Part shown: positions 59,299 to 64,000 of the stretch, piece after piece | Layout: every line of letters begins with the position of its first letter | Position numbering within the stretch: position 1 is the first letter of the stretch | Origin: Anticarsia gemmatalis | Taxonomy: Eukaryota; Arthropoda; Insecta; Lepidoptera; Erebidae | Direction: 5' to 3' | Assembly (NCBI RefSeq): GCF_050436995.1 | Contig: NC_134766.1 | Location: forward strand, 6,572,001 to 6,636,000 | DNA: 64,000 nucleotides | Made by a program: the position numbers and the translations under genes | Notes under the pieces: model-generated | What the model saw: the letters and a program-made list of their open reading frames with translations, nothing else | Databases searched by the model: none | What the model was told of the DNA's origin: nothing

Positions 59299-59460
59299 TA
59301 GGTAGGTAGCCGTCACCGGTTAGCTACCTACACGGGCGTCCCGCGGTAGGTAGCGGCCGCCCGTAGGTATGTAGCGGTCGCGCGGTCACCTGGGTGTGCG
59401 CCAGTTTGCGAGTTGTCGCGCGCTCGTAAATCGCCCTCGGGCGGCGAGGCACGCGATAGT
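59299..59460. promoter_or_regulatory. GC-rich segment with GTAGGTAGC repeats
   Basis: The word GTAGGTAGC or close variants occurs four to five times at 59301-59375, partly inverted (GCTACCTAC). It is followed by a CpG-rich block with CTCGTAAATCGCCCTCGGGC. It may be the same islet that was split by the TIR element. Confidence 0.3.
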
Positions 59461-59464
59461 GATG

Positions 59465-60680
59465 TGCTAAGCACGATTATCGATATCGAGTTAGAGGTTT
59501 AGATGTTTTGTATTAAAAATGTTAAGTTTTTGTTTACGTTTTTGATTATTTTGATATTTTTAGGTACAATGGATTCTTGTTGTTCTTGTTTTACGTTAAA
59601 ATATTTTTATGTTTAATGGATTCTTGTTGCTTTTGTTATTACAGGGCTGAATAGACTAACTGTAAATATTTTCTACGCTTATTGTGAGGATCAAGCTGTA
59701 TTCGAAATATTATATAGTCATTCGGTTTTTGAATTAATACGTCCTGTTGTCTAAATGATAGAAACAGCAAATAATGATAATAAAAACAAAACACTACTTT
59801 GACATTTATTTTTCTTCTTTTTAGTTTTCTAACTAACAACAAAATCGACGACACGATTACTCACCTCGCTACTAACACATTGATTTATCACACGAACCGC
59901 AGCGCAAAGAGTAAACTAAACTCTATAAACATTGCCCGCTATTTACCCAATGCCAATACATCAGCATATTCACACTCCTGCATTATCATGCTCGCCTGGT
60001 ACTCACCGGGCGGCTTTCAAGGGGATTTCCACTGTCACAATCAACAAAGCTCCGAGACATTTGTCCAGCTATTGTGGACACGCCGCCGCTCGAAACGGCC
60101 ATATTTGATATTCGGAGAGTAATTTGTAGGTAAATTTAATATCACGAATATGTTTTATAGGGCTGTGGTGTTATTTAGATGTTAATTGCTTTCCTTTTGA
60201 ATGGTTTCAATAATAAACCGCTTTTTTTTGCTGGGTGAAAGAAAATTATGAGGTTTGCTAGAAAAGTTAACTATTATTATGAATCTAATATATGTAGTTA
60301 AATTTACAGAGATTTTATTTTGTTATGCTTGTATGAGACAATTTTTGTATCTGGTTTTAATCTAAGATAGAACCGATTAATTAATATACCGACTACTTTT
60401 GTATTAGTCTGTATAGAACACGCAAGTTGCCTATGTTACTAAACCCAGAAAAAAATGTTCTATTTTTATATTAAGTGTTGCTCATGAACATTTTTAATTA
60501 GCGTTAGTAGTAATATCTCACACAAAAGCTTAAGTACATGGAAAAGGAAATATAACTTGACTATTCGCCATTTCGGCTTAGTAAAGAATTAGGGGCGACT
60601 TTATGTCCCCTACTAAACCGCTTAATGTATTCCTCATAAAAACTACTATTAGATTAAATAGGGTAAACATATGAGTTTCT
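59465..60680. other. Non-coding AT-rich DNA
   Basis: No supported gene; a small GC patch lies at 59990-60110. Confidence 0.5.
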
Positions 60681-60689
60681 AACAGTCGC

Positions 60690-61045
60690 TTTTAAGACTG
60701 TCTATCAGTTTAGCCTTTCTTCCAACTATGTTGGAGACGGCTTCCAGTCTCACTGGATGACTAGAAATCAGTATTTTACATGGAGCGACTGCCTATAGGA
60801 CCTCCACAACCCAGTTACCTGGGTTATAACACGATACCCTTCGGTAAGACTGGCTGTCAGACTTTCAAGCTTCTGACAACTGTTAATGACTGTCAAAGAT
60901 CTTTGGAAATGACAGCCGGGACCTACAATTTAACGTGCCTTCCGAAAACACTGAGGAGCACGGAGGAAATTATGGCCACCCATCCACAGACCAACCTCGG
61001 CAAGCATAGCTTAACTTCAGAGATCCACACGGTTGTTGTTAACTA
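60690..61045 (-). mobile_element. 5S rRNA-derived SINE, different body, near full length
   Basis: On the minus strand 61040-60975 reads ACCGTGTGGATCTCTGAAGT, TAAGC, then CTGTGGATGGGTGGCC. The same order in 5S rRNA is GATCACCGAAGTTAAGC, then CTTGGATGGGTGACC, so most of the 5S internal promoter is recognisable. The body (60974-60690) has GGCACGTTAAATTGTAGGTC, CCGGCTGTCATTTCC, a CCAGTCTTACC string and GGGTTGTGGAGGTCC. The plus-strand frame at 60780-61046 is a shadow of this repeat. Confidence 0.7.
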
Positions 61046-61475
61046 AGTATCGAGCTCCACATGCGAAGGTATTGCAGCTTCAAAGTTAGTAGGTGGTAGT
61101 ACCAAGTGATCTGTTAACTGCCAAGTCTGATTTTTTATTCAACATTTTTAAGGTAAGTAGTGGAGGGAGTACTGAGGAGTGAGGAGTGAGTAATTCACTC
61201 ACATCACATTCTACTATAAATTACACGTAGAGCATAAGCCTTTGATTATTTTTCGTTGTCGAATTCTGCTATTTACACGATCTGCTATAACGACGACACA
61301 CGTATTATTAAACAACATTTTTGATTTGGTGTTTGGTTTAGAGTTCCAAAAGATTTTTTTCTGAACACTAGAATATTAACAAATAACTTAATATTACATT
61401 AAAATCCTTTATCATCCTTAAAGTGGGTAAAGGCTTCTCCCAAGCTTAACACTGTAAACGATACAATCGAAATAT
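61045..61475. other. Non-coding AT-rich DNA
   Basis: Nothing recognised except a GAGGAGTGAGGAGTGAG tandem at about 61170-61190. Confidence 0.5.
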
Positions 61476-61482
61476 AATAAAC

Positions 61483-61536
61483 TTTGGCGTAATTAGTGTT
61501 ATAATACATAGGTATTATAACACTAATTACGCCAAA
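61483..61536. repeat. Perfect 24-bp inverted repeat with 6-base loop
   Basis: The arm at 61483-61506 (TTTGGCGTAATTAGTGTTAT plus AATA) is exactly complementary to 61513-61536, with the loop CATAGG. In RNA it would form a perfect 24-bp hairpin. It may be the closed end of a foldback element, a cruciform-prone site or a recent inverted duplication. No second copy is seen in the window. Confidence 0.9.
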
Positions 61537-61602
61537 ACATGAGGCTCACATTCATAAAACTTGCGAATATTCAATATCAGCGGAGTCTCAGTAATGCGGC
61601 TG

Positions 61603-61634
61603 TAACTCCGTAACTCCGCAACTCCGCAACTCCG
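61603..61634. repeat. 8-bp tandem repeat, (YAACTCCG)4
   Basis: Four units: TAACTCCG twice, CAACTCCG twice. Confidence 0.9.
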
Positions 61635-61679
61635 AACTGTAGTGCGAGCATAGTTGATGTAATATTAAATATCGCGGGT

Positions 61680-61800
61680 AGGAGTTGTTGGCGCGGCGGC
61701 TCGGGAGCGCGGTGGCGTGGCGGCTCGGTGCACGGTGGCGTGGTGGCTCGGTGGCTCGGTGGCTCGGTGGCTCGCTCACTCGACTCCCTTCACAGTCTCG
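61680..61800. repeat. GC-rich 8-bp tandem repeat, (GTGGCTCG)4 with degenerate flank
   Basis: 61743-61774 is four perfect units of GTGGCTCG. The preceding 60 bases contain degenerate versions (GCGGCTCG, GGTGGCGTG). The open frames across it on both strands come from the repeat. Confidence 0.85.
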
Positions 61801-61804
61801 ACAC

Positions 61805-62335
61805 GTATCGCACAGACGTATCCGTGTTTACTTCAGGGCTGTGCTGAGTAATTATTGTCACTTTGTTGCTTCGCGTAATGATGTTGGAAATTGAAATGTT
61901 TGTTTTATTTTTGAAATATGTTTTAGGATGTTGAGTGGTTTGTGTGTCATTTATGAATTGTCAAATACCAAGCATCAAAGAAAAGCTACGAAGTATCAAT
62001 GACTCAATCATCTGGACCTCCAGTGACACTGAAAACATAAGCTCTGTCATAATTTAACTGTTAAAAATTAAAATAAATCAAAAATGACCTGATGGGAGGA
62101 GAATACACTGTGATACTAATTAATAAAATAAGCTTACATAACAATCTAATATAGTTAACATAACCGCACACAACATTTACTTATAACATAGTCTCGATAA
62201 CATCCCATACTACATCATCTCTTCAAACCAGCGAAAGCAGATATCTATCACTACGCTCACATCATCATCATAATCTACGGTATCCAAGCCTAATATTTTA
62301 CCAATATTGCCTTGACTCTCATATCACCCCGACCT
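61805..62335. other. Non-coding AT-rich DNA
   Basis: Nothing recognised. Confidence 0.5.
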
Positions 62336-62338
62336 TGT

Positions 62339-62388
62339 ACACACACAAACACAAACACACACACACAAGCACACACACAAACACACAA
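62339..62388. repeat. Imperfect (AC)n microsatellite
   Basis: ACACACAAACACAAACACAC and similar for about 50 bases. Confidence 0.9.
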
Positions 62389-62389
62389 G

Positions 62390-63330
62390 TTGATGTGTAA
62401 CACAAGTTTGTTCCGCACGTACTATGACACGAAGATAAGTACAGTCGGATACCGTGTTTACTGCCACAGGGCTGTCACACAGGTAATTATTTAGATAAGC
62501 AAGATTAAAGCTTTGAACCTAGGTTTTTGGATATGTTAAATAATGCTAGAAGGTTACGCAATGTCAACCTGTGAAATGAAAACAAGGTTTTGGAAATTGT
62601 ATTTTAGAAAATTTAGATTAATAGAAATTTTCTGTTACAAAACTGTTAAAAGTAATATGTTTCCCTGCGTCTGATGAGTCTTTTTTTAAGTAAAACTACG
62701 CTTAAAGTATGTTAAGTTCAAATTAAAGTATCTTGGGATACATTTTTTTTTTAAATTCGGTTGCAAATTTTGATAAAGAACTTCTTGCACTGCGTCTGAA
62801 AAGTATTTTTTTATTAACACTGCATTTAGAAGTATTCTTAAGTGAAATTAAGACCATTTTCGGTTAGGACAGTGTAATTTAGTCTACAATATATTCAAAA
62901 CTATTAATTTCCTAAACATTTATAATGTAGCGACGTCAAGCCAAAGTAAATTATTACAATTATTATAGATCTTATGTTATGCTAAGCTTTCATTCATCAT
63001 AGTTTTTTAAATGTAGTATGAATAATTTAGCACTAACACGCAACAGGCTTAGGCTGTTGACTTTGTAAACTAAGTATTATAATATATATTATTTATAAAT
63101 ACAATAAACTAACGAATGTTCTCTCTACACGATCTGATTACCATTGAACATCACGCAAGGAATAAAACTATAGCATTAACGGTTCTTAAGAACTATAATA
63201 ACTTTATTAGAGGCTATAAAAACTGCTCATTAACGCTTATAAAAGTAAACGAAGGCAAATAAAAGCATTGTGGGATTATTTATCAGGTAGAAATGCTTAA
63301 ATAGTTTTATGCACCTTCATATAATATATA
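62390..63330. other. Non-coding AT-rich DNA
   Basis: Nothing recognised. Confidence 0.5.
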
Positions 63331-63332
63331 AT

Positions 63333-63480
63333 CAAGTCTTCCCATAGGAGTAGACCCACAGAATGCCACTTGGAACGATCCTTACAAACTTTCCTAGCTT
63401 CATTTACATCCATACATGTTGTGATACAAGACCGCCGGTTACGAGTACAACGCCCCTGACTTATTTGCAAAAGAGCTATA
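63333..63480 (-). mobile_element. LINE 3'-end fragment (family B, copy 7)
   Basis: The minus strand gives MDVNEARKVCKDRSKW, then frame decay. It retains upstream sequence shared with copy 1 (ACCGCCGGTTACGAG / ACACCGGTTACGG), showing that the two extend further 5' than the others. Confidence 0.65.
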
Positions 63481-63519
63481 TTATTTCTAGTTAGCTTAAG
63501 TTAATAATAATAAATTTAT

Positions 63520-63602
63520 CACATTACTATCCCACTGCTGGGTAAGGGTCTCCTCCCGTAGGGATTACGCCTTAAGTCCACCACGCTGGCCAAGTGCGTA
63601 AA
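63520..63602 (+). mobile_element. Dispersed family A repeat, copy 7
   Basis: CTATCCCACTGCTGGGTAAG, GGTCTCCTCCCGTAGGG, then AAGTCCACCACGCTGGCCAA. It has a shorter centre than the 45.7 kb copy. Confidence 0.7.
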
Positions 63603-63674
63603 TTTAAAATTAATATTATTTGCAACGAATTCCCACATCCATGGAACCATACCAAAAAACTTAACTATCAGTTA

Positions 63675-63891
63675 TACTAGGTCGGAGAAAAAGTGTTTTC
63701 GCATTATAGTATGTATGAACTTGTAATAAAATCTCTTTGCTTCAAGAATCACAAATGAGTACACGGTTCATTAGGTTTCTTTCAGTGAGCTCGTGAGGTA
63801 CCCAAATATCGAGCTTTTTTGTGTAGAGAAAAGATTTTATTACAAGTTTATACATACTTTAACGCGAAAAGACTTTTTCCCCGACCTTATA
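63675..63891 (-). mobile_element. Internally deleted mariner (213 bp) with long terminal inverted repeats
   Basis: The element spans 63677-63889 between TA dinucleotides (63675-63676, 63890-63891), the mariner target. The ends form inverted repeats of about 58 bases at roughly 88 percent identity (left AGGTCGGAGAAAAAGTGTTT, right AAGGTCGGGGAAAAAGTCTT read inward). On the minus strand 63804-63742 still reads WVPHELTERNLMNRVLICDS then stop, i.e. the WVPHEL signature of mariner transposases. All other transposase sequence is lost, so it cannot move itself. Confidence 0.8.
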
Positions 63892-64000
63892 ATTTATTAC
63901 TACATCAAGGCATGAAGGCAATCAAAAAAGAATAATAAAATTGTAAAAGGTGTGTTGGCAGCCCTGCGCTAAGTACATAGTGTCTACGGCTGTAGCTACG
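63892..64000. other. Window edge, non-coding
   Basis: Nothing recognised in the last 100 bases. Confidence 0.5.

Noticed and set aside
60780..61046. 88-codon plus-strand frame
   Set aside because: Entirely inside the 5S-derived SINE, on the strand opposite to it; a repeat shadow.

Overview
The window is eukaryotic genomic DNA. It is AT-rich, has almost no long open frames, contains GT-AG introns and is dense in short dispersed repeats. Repeat families I recognise from memory point to an insect of the order Lepidoptera: a module containing the string CACTGCTGGGCAAGGGTCT, the 3' ends of a LINE whose last codons read DRTKWRSLV, tRNA- and 5S rRNA-derived SINEs, and mariner- and hAT-type MITEs. 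I cannot name the species.

Only two protein-coding loci are supported, both on the plus strand. At 2.2-3.4 kb lies the first coding exon of a gene for a nucleolar protein 4 (NOL4/NOL4L) family member. It has a GC-rich promoter with an initiator and a correctly spaced downstream promoter element, a leader of about 700 bases, 173 codons, and a phase-0 splice donor at 3435. I could not recognise any later exon of this gene in the window. At 32.07-33.20 kb lies a compact two-exon gene that looks complete. It encodes a 345-residue MADF-BESS transcription regulator with a PQDLS (CtBP-type) motif, a minimal upstream ORF just before its start, and two polyadenylation signals after it.

The rest, about 60 kb, is non-coding. 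From 3.4 to 31.6 kb it is best read as intron or intergenic DNA: AT-rich sequence broken every few kilobases by GC/CpG-rich islets of 60-250 bases, plus scattered TE relics. From 34 to 64 kb TE content rises: tRNA-derived SINEs, 5S-derived SINEs, LINE 3' ends, a 684-bp hAT-type MITE with a perfect 8-bp target-site duplication, a second hAT-like MITE beside a foldback element, a 378-bp terminal-inverted-repeat element, and a 213-bp deleted mariner that still encodes a WVPHEL stretch. The islets continue here too; one holds a 17-bp sequence resembling a CTCF site.

The two genes encode putative nuclear proteins. The long non-coding DNA with periodic GC islets resembles the regulatory surroundings of developmental genes, but that is inference. 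I saw no CRISPR array, operon, prokaryotic gene or conventional tRNA/rRNA gene, and no clear novel multi-gene system. The most unusual material is in the repeats and the islets.
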